The notes under the pieces were generated by a model. That model saw nothing but the letters and a program-made list of their open reading frames with translations, searched no databases and was not told the origin of the DNA. A stretch of 57,159 nucleotides of DNA from Paludibacteraceae bacterium (GTDB taxonomy: Bacteria > Bacteroidota > Bacteroidia > Bacteroidales > Paludibacteraceae). Every line of letters starts with the position of its first letter. The stretch's first letter is position 1. The stretch is taken from positions 1 to 57,159 of the forward strand of contig JAQUTW010000007.1 in the NCBI GenBank assembly GCA_028694215.1. Direction: 5' to 3'. Below are positions 35,632 to 44,423 of the stretch, piece by piece. A program made the position numbers and the translations under genes.

Positions 35632-37338
35632 TCAATGAACTATTTTATACAACACCGCATCAATTTGTATTACATAACAACCTCTTTCCAAAAGTATTTC
35701 GACCAAACCATCGTAAGAATTACTACTTATAAGTTGTCCGGCGGTTGTATAAACTGCCACTATCGATGGTTGTAAAAGTTCAAATGCAACGCCATTTTTC
35801 GTGTTTATCATTACCGGATTCCCGTCCATTGTCGTATTTTCCACTGCGGACACTATTTCTACAACCGGCGACGATTCGTTACCCATACGATCGAGCGTAC
35901 GAACAGCAAAACGATGCGTTCCAAAATTATCAGCATAGTCCGACACATCCATTGAAGTTCCAAATGCTGTCCCAATCAAATAGGTTGCCGTGTTATAATT
36001 TCTCATGTTATTTTCCATACCGGCAGGCAAATGATAAATGGCAAATTTACGCCCGTTCGCAGGTGCTGTCCAACTTAAAGTATTTCCACTACGCACAACA
36101 TTGGAAGCAACACCCAAATTTTCAGAATTTTTAAAACTGATAACCGGCGTAAGGGACGTCTGTTGGAAACGATTTGCAGGCAAATAGGTATTCATATATT
36201 CGTTAATATAATATTTCAAACAAAAGAACACAGAACCTGGCGCAGTAGCATCAAGTTCGCGGTTTTTATCTATTTGCAGCCAGCAATCTTCACGTGTAAA
36301 AGGATAACTTGTACTCATATCGTACAACAATCCCTGACTTGTATACATGTGACGTCCGAATTTTTTCGCCATCTGCGACCACCACGTAGTCAACGATATA
36401 TAATCCGGTTTAGGATTATCGGTACGCCAATAAACCTGTGGTGAAATATAATCTATTGTATTGGCTTTCAACCAAGCCAAACCGTCAGCATAAATGGAAT
36501 TATAAACATCCCAACAGGCTGTTACATTGTTAGGCAAAGAAACACCATATTTTGCTGCAGCCGAAGAACTGGTTGACCAAATACCCGGAGGCGATATACC
36601 AAAACGAATGCCAGGATTGATGCTTTGAATCATGTTAAACGTTTGTTCTACAGTCTTGTTCACATTATCGCGTCGCCAATCAGCAAGTGCCAAATTGTTT
36701 GGGTTGTTGGCTTTAAAGCTAGCATTATCCTGCGATGACATACCCTTAACATAAAAATAATCATCCCACACAATGCCATCAATATCGGGATAATTGGTAA
36801 TAATTTCTTTGGTAACATTAGCAATATGTGTACGAACGGCAGGAAGTCCCGGATTTAAAATAGATTCCGAACCTATTCCCAAAATCCAATCGGGATGTTG
36901 TACACGCATATAATCATCTGTAGGGTGAGTGACAGTAGAAGATTCGTAACGAAACGGATTGAGCCACGCGTGCAATTCCAAACCGCGTTTATGGCATTCT
37001 TCAATGGCAAAAGCCAGAGGATCGTAACCGGGATCAACACCACGTGCACAAATATACGCCGACCACGTAGTTAAAGTTGTTGGATAAAAAGCATCAGCCA
37101 TGGCACGTACATGCAAAAACACTGCATTCAGATTACCGGCTTTTACCTTATCCAAATATGTCGTTAACTGTTTCTTTTGCTGATTGATTTGTGCTGTATT
37201 TCCCGGAATAGTAATAGGCGATGTCGGCCAGTCTCCTGATACAGGAGATATCCACACTGCACGAAACTCACGTTTGGGTGATGCGAAAGAAAACGCAGCA
37301 ATAGATAACAAAAAAACAAAAAGTGTAAGTTTTTTCAT
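35632..37338 (-). CDS. secreted GHL10-type glycoside hydrolase-like protein, short form (paralogue 1)
   Basis: 568 aa from the ATG at 37338; an in-frame TTG three codons earlier is less likely. First gene of the operon. Signal peptide 1-20 (ends FSFAS). GHL10 domain about 22-390: PKREFRAVWISPVSGDWP, LHVRAMADAFYPTTLTTWS, ELHAWLNPFRYES, DIDGIVWDDYFYVKG, RFGISPPGIWSTS. The following module (about 400-495, LSWTAPANGRKFAIYHLPAG, RFAVRTLDRMGNESSPV) is shared with the others. It then goes directly to a tail (AVYTTAGQLISSN, LERGCYVIQIDAVLYKIVH), with neither extra FN3 repeats nor the beta-rich region. Closest to the minimal ancestral architecture. Confidence 0.87.
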   Translation of the reverse strand: MKKLTLFVFLLSIAAFSFASPKREFRAVWISPVSGDWPTSPITIPGNTAQINQQKKQLTTYLDKVKAGNLNAVFLHVRAMADAFYPTTLTTWSAYICARGVDPGYDPLAFAIEECHKRGLELHAWLNPFRYESSTVTHPTDDYMRVQHPDWILGIGSESILNPGLPAVRTHIANVTKEIITNYPDIDGIVWDDYFYVKGMSSQDNASFKANNPNNLALADWRRDNVNKTVEQTFNMIQSINPGIRFGISPPGIWSTSSSAAAKYGVSLPNNVTACWDVYNSIYADGLAWLKANTIDYISPQVYWRTDNPKPDYISLTTWWSQMAKKFGRHMYTSQGLLYDMSTSYPFTREDCWLQIDKNRELDATAPGSVFFCLKYYINEYMNTYLPANRFQQTSLTPVISFKNSENLGVASNVVRSGNTLSWTAPANGRKFAIYHLPAGMENNMRNYNTATYLIGTAFGTSMDVSDYADNFGTHRFAVRTLDRMGNESSPVVEIVSAVENTTMDGNPVMINTKNGVAFELLQPSIVAVYTTAGQLISSNSYDGLVEILLERGCYVIQIDAVLYKIVH

Positions 37339-37369
37339 AAAATCCAATCATTATAAATAAAAAGATTTA

Positions 37370-37377
37370 CAAAAGTA
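37370..37377 (-). promoter_or_regulatory. promoter -7 box of the GHL10 operon
   Basis: Minus-strand TACTTTTG, about 30 bases before the first ATG. No similar box precedes the other three genes; the intergenic gaps are 56, 3 and 22 bases. Confidence 0.55.
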
Positions 37378-37429
37378 ATGTTTTTATTTTAATTAAATGC
37401 GTTAATAATATCTAAAAATATCGTTTTCT

Positions 37430-39343
37430 TCAATTTTCTTCGTTAATTTCTGTCAATTCTAACCATTTTGTCATTTTTTTATCCAAAACAGCAGAAATTT
37501 CCGAGAAACGTTGAGTCGATTTTACCAAAGTTGCATTATCCAATTCTACGCCCGACGAAAAGACCGTTTCCAACTCTTTTTTTTCCAATTCCAATGCGGT
37601 GATATCCTGTTCCAATTGTTCCAATTCGCGTTTCTCGTTGAAACTTAATTTTCGTTTACCAGCATTGTTCGATTTATCAGGCTGTGGACGAGTTTGGACT
37701 TTCGCCACATTATTTGATTTCGGTTTTTGCTCTGCCATTTCTGCCTCTTTCAATTTCTGCCATTGACGATAATCGGTATAATTTCCGGGAAAGTCCTGAA
37801 TTTTTCCAGCACCATGAAATACCAATAAATGATCAACCACTTTATCCATAAAAAAACGGTCGTGACTAACCACAATTACACATCCTTTGAATGTTGCCAA
37901 ATAATCTTCCAACACATTTAGCGTGGCAATGTCCAAATCATTAGTTGGTTCATCTAAGACAAGAAAATTTGGATTGCGCATTAAAACCGTGCATAAATAG
38001 AGTCGTCGCTTTTCTCCACCACTCAAATTGGCAATAAAATCATATTGTTTTTGTGGTGAAAACAGGAAGTACATCAAAAACTGCGAAGCCGTCATCTTAC
38101 GTCCATTGCCCAAATCAATTTCTTCTGCAATCGCACGCACGGCATCAATAGCTTTCATGTTATCATCAAAATTTAATCCGGATTGGCTGTAATAAGCAAA
38201 CACAACCGTTTCGCCAATATCAAATTTGCCACTATCAGGCGGTACTTCGCCAAGCAACATTTTCAGAAATGTGGATTTTCCTGTTCCGTTTTTTCCTGTG
38301 ATACCCAATTTTTCGTAACGCGAAAAATTATAATAGAAATTATCTAAAATGACATAATTACCGAAGGATTTAGACACATACTGTGCTTCAAAAATTTTAG
38401 AACCCAAATATGACGATTTTACACCCAACGAAAGTTGCTTCTCTTCGATACGCCTTTTAGCACGGGATTCTATCTCGTAAAAAGCATCTATTCGACTTTG
38501 TGCTTTGGTACCACGAGCCTGCGGTTGGCGGCGCATCCAATCCAATTCTTTACGATACAGATTTTTAGCTCTGTCGGTTTCGGCATTAAAATTACTAATA
38601 CGCGCCTCACGCTGTTCCAAATAGTAACTGTAATTTCCTTTGTAATGGAACAATTTGTTTTGGTCTATTTCCAAAATATCGGAACAAACCCGATCGAGAA
38701 AATAGCGGTCGTGCGTTACCATGAGCAGCGTCATTTTGGAGTGATTGAGAAAATCTTCCAGCCACTCTATCATTTCCAAATCAAGGTGATTCGTCGGCTC
38801 ATCAAGCAACAACAAATCAGGTTCGGTAATCAGCACATTCGCCAAAGCCAAGCGTTTCTGCTGTCCGCCGCTCAACAGATTAACCGGTTTTTCGAAATCG
38901 TGAATATCCAATTTACCCAAAATCTGTTTGATACGCGTTTCGTAGTCCCACGCATGGAGTCTGTCCATATCTGCCAAAACAGCTTGAAATTCATCGGCAT
39001 ACCGAACATTATCCTGTTCATGCAAAGTCAAAAGGCGTTCATACTTGGCAATAGTTTTTACCACATCATTTTCGGACATAAAGCACGCTTCCATAACGGT
39101 TCCACCATAAGGGAAAAGCGGCTCTTGAGGCAAAAATCCCACCCTCAAATCCTTACGAAACGTAATAATGCCATCATCAGGCGACTCCTTGTCCACTAAA
39201 ATCTTTAGTAAAGTTGTTTTCCCTGCGCCATTTCGAGCAACCAGCGCCAAACGCTGCCCCTGTTCTATGCCAAACGAAATATTCTCAAACAATACCTTGT
39301 CGCCAAACGATTTTGTAAGATTTTCAACCTGAAGATATACCAT
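37430..39343 (-). CDS. ABC-F family ATPase (Uup-like)
   Basis: 637 aa soluble protein with two ABC domains and no membrane part. Domain 1: Walker A ARNGAGKTTLL, signature LLSGGQQKRLALA, Walker B LLLLDEPTNHLDLEMIEWLE. Linker helices about 245-310 (EQREARISNFNAETDRAKNLYRKELDWMRRQPQARGTKAQ). Domain 2: GKNGTGKSTFLK, LSGGEKRRLYL, FLVLDEPTNDLDIATLN. C-terminal coiled coil about 575-637 rich in Glu and Lys, as in Uup. ABC-F proteins act on the ribosome or on branched DNA/RNA intermediates; resistance-type function is not implied. It has its own promoter box (39412-39419) and an inverted repeat ending on its start codon. Confidence 0.92.
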   Translation of the reverse strand: MVYLQVENLTKSFGDKVLFENISFGIEQGQRLALVARNGAGKTTLLKILVDKESPDDGIITFRKDLRVGFLPQEPLFPYGGTVMEACFMSENDVVKTIAKYERLLTLHEQDNVRYADEFQAVLADMDRLHAWDYETRIKQILGKLDIHDFEKPVNLLSGGQQKRLALANVLITEPDLLLLDEPTNHLDLEMIEWLEDFLNHSKMTLLMVTHDRYFLDRVCSDILEIDQNKLFHYKGNYSYYLEQREARISNFNAETDRAKNLYRKELDWMRRQPQARGTKAQSRIDAFYEIESRAKRRIEEKQLSLGVKSSYLGSKIFEAQYVSKSFGNYVILDNFYYNFSRYEKLGITGKNGTGKSTFLKMLLGEVPPDSGKFDIGETVVFAYYSQSGLNFDDNMKAIDAVRAIAEEIDLGNGRKMTASQFLMYFLFSPQKQYDFIANLSGGEKRRLYLCTVLMRNPNFLVLDEPTNDLDIATLNVLEDYLATFKGCVIVVSHDRFFMDKVVDHLLVFHGAGKIQDFPGNYTDYRQWQKLKEAEMAEQKPKSNNVAKVQTRPQPDKSNNAGKRKLSFNEKRELEQLEQDITALELEKKELETVFSSGVELDNATLVKSTQRFSEISAVLDKKMTKWLELTEINEEN

Positions 39344-39382
39344 AATGTAATAGTTAGTGCGTTGACAAAATTGTTACATTAT
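39342..39382 (-). promoter_or_regulatory. inverted repeat in the ABC-F leader, overlapping the start codon
   Basis: ATAATGTAA (39342-39350) is the exact complement of TTACATTAT (39374-39382) with a 23-base loop. In the minus-strand mRNA the stem ends on the first two bases of the AUG. It could sequester the start, but it is AT-only apart from one pair and weak. Confidence 0.35.
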
Positions 39383-39411
39383 ATATCTGTAACCAGTCTT
39401 TTTGCCGAACG

Positions 39412-39419
39412 CAAAATTA
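39412..39419 (-). promoter_or_regulatory. promoter -7 box of the ABC-F gene
   Basis: Minus-strand TAATTTTG, about 70 bases before the ATG, divergent from the gldB promoter. Confidence 0.5.
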
Positions 39420-39493
39420 CAAAAAATACCCAGTTATAAATCAATTACACTAAAAATCAAAACAATTTTATTCTTTTTTGTCCACAAATTCAT

Positions 39494-39501
39494 TAACTTT
39501 G
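39494..39501 (+). promoter_or_regulatory. promoter -7 box of the gldB-like gene
   Basis: TAACTTTG, 21 bases before the ATG at 39523. The -33 region is not clear. Confidence 0.5.
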
Positions 39502-39522
39502 CACATCTAATTTTAATGTGCA

Positions 39523-40533
39523 ATGAAACTTCTCAAACAAGCAGTATGGATATTGGCATTAACAGTAACGCTGTATAGCTGTTCCAACGCCAAACGTTCT
39601 GCCGATATTTCCAATATTGATTTGAAAATAGAAATCGGGCGTTTCGACCGCGATTTTTGGAATTTGGACAGTGCCGATTTACAAAATGATTTGCTGCGTT
39701 TGGGAAAGAAATACCCCGAACTGCTGCCTATTTATTTGGAACGCATTGTAGAATTTGGAAAAATAACAGACACTGTTACAATCAGCACAATTCATAAATT
39801 TCATAAAGACACATCAGTAATTCATCTCTACACTGACGCGCTGAACAAATATCAAGATGTAAGCGACATAGAGAACAAACTGACCGATGCTTTCAAACGT
39901 GCCAAATATTTTTTTCCCGATGCTGAAACACCACAAATCTGTATGCACGTTTCAGGACTGAACCAAAGCATAGTAGTAGGCGAACATTTTATTTCGTTGA
40001 GCACGGACAACTATATGGGAAGTGATTATCCGCTGTACAAACGTGTGATGATTTACAACTATCTGCGTCCAAACATGTGTCGCGAAAAAATCACTTCCGA
40101 TTATGTTACAGCATTTCTCTCTGCCGAATTCCCATTTTTCTCGCAAAAACGATTACTCCTTGACGAAATGATTTACAAAGGTAAAATTATTTATGCCTTG
40201 TCACTGCTAATGCCAAACGAACCGGAGCATTGGCTGATAGGTTACACACAGGAGCAGTTGGCTTGGGCAAACCACTATGAAAAAGATATTTGGCTAACCA
40301 TGCTTAAACAGCAACAACTTTTTTCACACGACCCAATGCTGACAGTACAATATATGAACGATGCTCCTTTTACGGCTCCTATTGCACAAGACTCTCCCGG
40401 ACGATTAGGCGTATTTATGGGCTGGAAAATAGTGGAAAGTTATATGCGTAAAGAACAGGATATTTCTCCTTTGGAGTTAATGAAAAACACGGATTATTCA
40501 AAAATTTTGGAACAATCGGGCTACAGACCGTAA
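39523..40533 (+). CDS. gldB: GldB-like gliding/T9SS-associated lipoprotein
   Basis: 336 aa. Signal peptide with lipobox TLYSCSN (Cys 20). The body fits GldB: IGRFDRDFWNLD near the start, then LGKKYPELLPIYLERIVEFG, FFPDAETPQICMHVSGLNQSIVVGEHFISLSTDNYMGSDYPLYK, ending PGRLGVFMGWKIVESYM. GldB is needed for gliding in Flavobacterium, but homologues occur in non-gliding Bacteroidales with a type IX system; exact role unknown. Some M-like zinc-site letters seen in related families are not evident. Four bases separate it from the Fur-family gene, so the two are one operon. Confidence 0.85.
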   Translation: MKLLKQAVWILALTVTLYSCSNAKRSADISNIDLKIEIGRFDRDFWNLDSADLQNDLLRLGKKYPELLPIYLERIVEFGKITDTVTISTIHKFHKDTSVIHLYTDALNKYQDVSDIENKLTDAFKRAKYFFPDAETPQICMHVSGLNQSIVVGEHFISLSTDNYMGSDYPLYKRVMIYNYLRPNMCREKITSDYVTAFLSAEFPFFSQKRLLLDEMIYKGKIIYALSLLMPNEPEHWLIGYTQEQLAWANHYEKDIWLTMLKQQQLFSHDPMLTVQYMNDAPFTAPIAQDSPGRLGVFMGWKIVESYMRKEQDISPLELMKNTDYSKILEQSGYRP

Positions 40534-40537
40534 AAAT

Positions 40538-40993
40538 ATGGAAGCAGAAGAAGAATTATACGCAGCACATAAAATTTTAACTGACTTTTTGTCGGTAAAA
40601 AAAATGCGACAGACTATTGAACGAGAAAAAATTTTAGACTGCATCTATGCCTACAACGGACATTTTAAGCCGAACACCATTTATGAGTTGATGCAAAACG
40701 ATTTTCGGGTAAGCAAAGCAACGGTTTACAACACGTTTGAAACCTTACTGGAATGTAATCTGATTGTCAGTCACCATTTCTTGCACGATCGAGTGGAATA
40801 CGAAAAAACAACTGCCAATGCGACACACCATCACCGCATTTGTACAAAATGTGGCGAAGTGCAGGAATTTTCGGATTTGAAAATAAAGCGAGCCATCAAA
40901 AACCGCACATTTACTACATTTGACACGGAATATTCGACGGTTTACCTGTATGGCATCTGCAAAAAATGTAAGAAAAAATACCGATTGAAATAA
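40538..40993 (+). CDS. Fur-family metal-responsive regulator
   Basis: 151 aa. N-terminal winged helix about 15-90 (MRQTIEREKILDCIYAYNGHFKPNTIYELM, VSKATVYNTFETLLECNLI) and C-terminal dimerisation domain with the HHHRICTKCGEVQEF metal-site segment and two CxxC pairs (CTKC, CKKC) for the structural zinc. It is of the Fur/PerR/Zur superfamily; which metal or peroxide it senses is not certain. Translationally close to gldB. Candidate target operators could not be identified by eye. Confidence 0.9.
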   Translation: MEAEEELYAAHKILTDFLSVKKMRQTIEREKILDCIYAYNGHFKPNTIYELMQNDFRVSKATVYNTFETLLECNLIVSHHFLHDRVEYEKTTANATHHHRICTKCGEVQEFSDLKIKRAIKNRTFTTFDTEYSTVYLYGICKKCKKKYRLK

Positions 40994-41082
40994 CAAAAAT
41001 CAGCCACTCAAAATTTGTTGGCAAGATTTTTGACAATAAAAACACGAAAAACAAGTTTTTTATTCACTAAACAAAAAAAATT

Positions 41083-41763
41083 ATGAGTATTTATTGGATT
41101 CTTTTCATAGGAATTACCCTTGCAAGTTGGTTGGTTCAACGCAACCTACAATCTAAGTTTAAACGCTACTCCGGCATGCCTCTGTCAAATGGCATGACAG
41201 GCGCAGATGTGGCACGTAAAATGCTAAAAGATAACGGCATTACTGATGTTTCCGTAACCTCTACAAGTGGTTCGCTTACCGATCATTATAATCCGGCCAA
41301 CAAAACCGTCAATTTAAGCGAGAGTGTTTATGGCAGTTGCAGCATAGCGGCAGCAGCAGTAGCGGCTCACGAATGTGGTCATGCCGTACAGCATGCGCAT
41401 GCGTATGCACCACTGAAAATGCGCTCGGCACTTGTCCCTGCTGTCAGTTTTGCTTCCAAATGGGTTATGTGGGTTTTATTGGCAGGCATGTTACTAATCA
41501 ACGTTTTCCCGCAACTGCTATGGGCAGGCATTGTGCTGTTTGCTTTAACAACATTATTCAGTTTTATCACGTTACCGGTAGAAATCAACGCCAGCAAACG
41601 TGCATTGGTATGGCTCGACAGTGCCGGCATTACAACTTTTGATACCCAAGAGCAAGCCAAAGATGCGTTGAAATCGGCAGCCTATACGTATGTCGTTGCG
41701 GCACTCGGTTCTTTGGCTACCTTACTCTACTACATAATGATTGCTTTGGGGCGCAGAAACTAA
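41083..41763 (+). CDS. membrane zinc metallopeptidase (YugP-type, Zn_peptidase_2)
   Basis: 226 aa. An N-terminal membrane segment (about 2-18), then NGMTGADVARKMLKDNGI, the linker TDHYNPANKTVNLSESVYG, and zinc motif HECGH (96-100) in AVAAHECGHAVQHAHAYAP. Three further helices (about 118-140, 143-165, 205-222). This matches the PF04298 neutral zinc peptidase family. Substrate unknown. Alone between Fur and folA, gaps of 89 and 33 bases. Confidence 0.92.
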   Translation: MSIYWILFIGITLASWLVQRNLQSKFKRYSGMPLSNGMTGADVARKMLKDNGITDVSVTSTSGSLTDHYNPANKTVNLSESVYGSCSIAAAAVAAHECGHAVQHAHAYAPLKMRSALVPAVSFASKWVMWVLLAGMLLINVFPQLLWAGIVLFALTTLFSFITLPVEINASKRALVWLDSAGITTFDTQEQAKDALKSAAYTYVVAALGSLATLLYYIMIALGRRN

Positions 41764-41796
41764 AAAAATAATTATTCATTATATCAACTTCATTTT

Positions 41797-42282
41797 ATGA
41801 TTTCCATTATTGTAGCAATTGCCCAAAATCAGGCTATCGGCAAAAACAATGATCTGTTATGGCATTTATCGGCAGATTTGAAACACTTTAAAGAATTGAC
41901 TTCCGGCAATACGGTCATCATGGGCAAACGCACATTTTTTTCCCTGCCGGTTCACCCGCTTCCAAAACGCCGCAATATTGTTATTACCGACATTCCCGAC
42001 GAGAAAATAGAGGGCTGCGAAATGGCTTATTCCATTGACGGTGCCATAAAATTATGCAACCCTGAAGAAACCAATTATATTATTGGCGGAGGCAGCATTT
42101 ACAAACAATTTCTACCATTTGCCGACAAGTTGGAAATCACATGGGTTTATAAAGATTTTGATGCCGACACATTTTTTCCGATAATTGACGAAAACGAATG
42201 GAAAGTAGCAGCACAGTCAGAAAAAATGCACGATGAAAAAACCGGATTGGATTTCGCTTTTTTCACTTATACCCGCAGGTAA
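41797..42282 (+). CDS. folA: dihydrofolate reductase
   Basis: 161 aa. Reduces dihydrofolate with NADPH. Seen: MISIIVAIAQNQAIGKNNDLLWHLSADLKHFK (catalytic acidic residue in the SADLKHF segment), NTVIMGKRTFFSLP, LPKRRNIVITD, NYIIGGGSIYKQFLPFADKLEITWV, DADTFFPIID. LLWHL replaces the common LPWHL and MGKRTFFSLP the common MGRKTFESLP. No thyA adjacent. Confidence 0.95.
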   Translation: MISIIVAIAQNQAIGKNNDLLWHLSADLKHFKELTSGNTVIMGKRTFFSLPVHPLPKRRNIVITDIPDEKIEGCEMAYSIDGAIKLCNPEETNYIIGGGSIYKQFLPFADKLEITWVYKDFDADTFFPIIDENEWKVAAQSEKMHDEKTGLDFAFFTYTRR

Positions 42283-42305
42283 CCGGTTTATTCAACTAAA
42301 AACAT

Positions 42306-42313
42306 TAACTTTG
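42306..42313 (+). promoter_or_regulatory. promoter -7 box of the degenerate M23 gene
   Basis: TAACTTTG, 24 bases before the GTG start at 42338. Its position supports that start. Confidence 0.5.
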
Positions 42314-42337
42314 TCACCTCTAAATCAGACAGTTTAA

Positions 42338-43207
42338 GTGGAAAAAAAGACAAGACATCATAACAAAAGAACATTTCTTCAACGCATCAGTTTTAAATAT
42401 AGATTTTCCATCTTAAACGAAAACACGTTGGAAGAAGCCTTTCACATACACCTGTCGAGGTTGTCGGTATTTTTGTATGTGTGTTTGTTTGCTGTCATCT
42501 CATTCGCCGTAATTTCGCTGTTGATTTTTTATACGCCCATCAAACATTTTTTGCCCGGTTATTCCGACGCCTCTATTCGTTCGGATTTGGTACAGAAATC
42601 GTTGGAGCTGGATTCTCTACAAACGACAATGCAGTTTCAAGATGCACAGCTGGCTGTTATTAAATCTGTCTTAAGCGGAACCATACCTGTCGATTCGGTC
42701 ACAGAGTTAGATTCTATCAAGTTAGAAAATCTGACAAAAGTATTTGATGTTAAAACTGAAGCGGAGGCTAACTTTTGCAAAAACTTTGAGGAGACCGAAA
42801 AATACAACACCATCAATGTAAAACAAGTACCGGACGGACAAATGATGGTATTTATGAAACCTGTTAACGGTGTTGTAGGCGAATCGTATAATCTGAATCT
42901 GTCGTTTGGCATTAAAATAATGGTAACGCCCAATGCTTCTATAAAATCGATACAAAACGGTACCATTATTTCCACCGATTATACATTAGAAAACGGTTAT
43001 ACAATTGTCGTTCAGCATAATGATGGTTATATTTCCGTTTACAAAAACATAACACAATTGTTTAAACAAACAGGCGATGAAGTAAAATCGGGCGAAGTAA
43101 CAGGCATTATCGAAGATGCCGCAGACATACATAACGAATCGTATCTCTATTTTGAAATGTGGCGAAACGGGAAGCCTTTAAATCCTGCAGATTATATCAT
43201 ATTTTAA
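42338..43207 (+). CDS. M23/LytM-like protein, zinc site lost
   Basis: 289 aa with a GTG start. Cytoplasmic N-terminus about 1-45, one membrane helix about 46-68 (VFLYVCLFAVISFAVISLLIFY), coiled-coil-like stretch about 85-130, and a C-terminal LytM fold about 175-289: NLSFGIKIMVTPNASIKSIQNGTIIS, VQHNDGYISVYKNITQLFKQTGDEVKSGEVTGII, SYLYFEMWRNGKPLNPADYI. In active M23 enzymes the first segment is HxGxDI and the last HLHFEI; here they read SFGIKI and YLYFEM. All the expected zinc ligands there are replaced, so the protein should be inactive, possibly an activator or scaffold like EnvC or NlpD (inference). dxr follows by 21 bases. Confidence 0.85.
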   Translation: MEKKTRHHNKRTFLQRISFKYRFSILNENTLEEAFHIHLSRLSVFLYVCLFAVISFAVISLLIFYTPIKHFLPGYSDASIRSDLVQKSLELDSLQTTMQFQDAQLAVIKSVLSGTIPVDSVTELDSIKLENLTKVFDVKTEAEANFCKNFEETEKYNTINVKQVPDGQMMVFMKPVNGVVGESYNLNLSFGIKIMVTPNASIKSIQNGTIISTDYTLENGYTIVVQHNDGYISVYKNITQLFKQTGDEVKSGEVTGIIEDAADIHNESYLYFEMWRNGKPLNPADYIIF

Positions 43208-43228
43208 CTGCATAAAAAAATCAAACCA

Positions 43229-44392
43229 TTGAACTCTTCTATTTCTAAACAAATTCTGGCAATTTTAGGTTCTACGGGGTCTATCGGAACACAAACTTTG
43301 GACGTTGTAGCCGCCAATCCAGATCTTTTTGAAATTTATGCACTAACGGCGAACAACAATGCCGACCTGCTGATAGCGCAAGCTCGAAAATTTACTCCGG
43401 AAGTTGTAGTTATTGCCAACGAAAAACATTATCAGAAAGTAAAAGAAGCATTGGCAGATTTGCCGATGAAAGTATTTACGGGAAACGATTCCATTGCCGA
43501 AGTGGCAAAAATGGCTCCCATAACCACCGTAGTAACTGCCATGGTAGGTTATTCGGGACTGTTGCCCACCATTGAAGCCATAAAAGCCGGAAAAAAAATA
43601 GCGTTAGCCAACAAAGAAACATTGGTAGTGGCAGGCGAACTCATCACACGACTTGCCATGGAAAACAGGGCGGCCATTTTGCCCGTCGATTCGGAACACG
43701 GAGCCATATTTCAATGTTTGGTGGGCGAAAATGCCGACGAAGTGGAAAAAATTATTCTTACAGCATCCGGCGGACCTTTTCGTACCAAAACTTTGGACGA
43801 ACTGAAATCGGTTACGGCAGCCGATGCACTCAAACATCCCACTTGGAACATGGGCGCAAAAATAACCATCGACTCTGCCGGTCTTATGAATAAAGGCTTT
43901 GAAGTGATTGAGGCAAAATGGTTGTTTGGTATTCAACCGAAACAAATAGAAGTGGTTGTACATCCACAAAGCATTATTCATTCCATGGTGCAGTTTCGCG
44001 ACGGCAGCATAAAAGCACAAATGGGAGTTCCCGATATGCGCTTACCTATTGAATACGCTCTGACTTTCCCGAAACGTTTAACGACCAATTTTGAGCGCCT
44101 CGATTTTTCGAAATGCACCGCTCTGACTTTTGAAAAACCCGATATCAAGCGATTTCGCAATTTGGCATTGGCATTTGAGGCAATGGCACAAGGAGGAAAT
44201 ATGCCTTGTGTGCTCAACGCTGCCAACGAAGTGGTTGTCAGTGCATTTCTTAAGAATAAAATCGGATTCTTGCAAATGAGTGATATTATAGAAGACGTTA
44301 TGCAGAAAGCTACTTTCATAAAAACACCCACTTACAACGACTATGTGGCTTGCGATGCCGAAACACGCCGCCTGACACAAGAGAAACTATAA
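43229..44392 (+). CDS. dxr: 1-deoxy-D-xylulose 5-phosphate reductoisomerase
   Basis: 387 aa with a TTG start at 43229. The next in-frame stop is seven codons upstream and no ATG is available, so the TTG is well supported. Second step of the MEP isoprenoid pathway. NADPH motif ILGSTGSIGTQTLDVV, LANKETLVVAGELI, metal and substrate site PVDSEHGAIFQCL, TASGGPFR, HPTWNMGAKITIDSAGLMNKGFEVIEA, HPQSIIHSMVQF, CVLNAANEVVVSAFL. Immediately upstream of rseP, as in many bacteria. Confidence 0.96.
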   Translation: MNSSISKQILAILGSTGSIGTQTLDVVAANPDLFEIYALTANNNADLLIAQARKFTPEVVVIANEKHYQKVKEALADLPMKVFTGNDSIAEVAKMAPITTVVTAMVGYSGLLPTIEAIKAGKKIALANKETLVVAGELITRLAMENRAAILPVDSEHGAIFQCLVGENADEVEKIILTASGGPFRTKTLDELKSVTAADALKHPTWNMGAKITIDSAGLMNKGFEVIEAKWLFGIQPKQIEVVVHPQSIIHSMVQFRDGSIKAQMGVPDMRLPIEYALTFPKRLTTNFERLDFSKCTALTFEKPDIKRFRNLALAFEAMAQGGNMPCVLNAANEVVVSAFLKNKIGFLQMSDIIEDVMQKATFIKTPTYNDYVACDAETRRLTQEKL

Positions 44393-44423
44393 ATTATCTA
44401 AATTATAACATCAAAAAAATTAT

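Noticed and set aside
26140-37338. CRISPR-like or SusCD polysaccharide locus
   Set aside because: The repeats are protein modules in coding sequence with no spacers, and no SusC or SusD gene is present.
38435-39199. 254-residue open frame opposite the ABC-F gene
   Set aside because: Antisense to Walker and signature motifs of the ABC-F ATPase; composition not protein-like.
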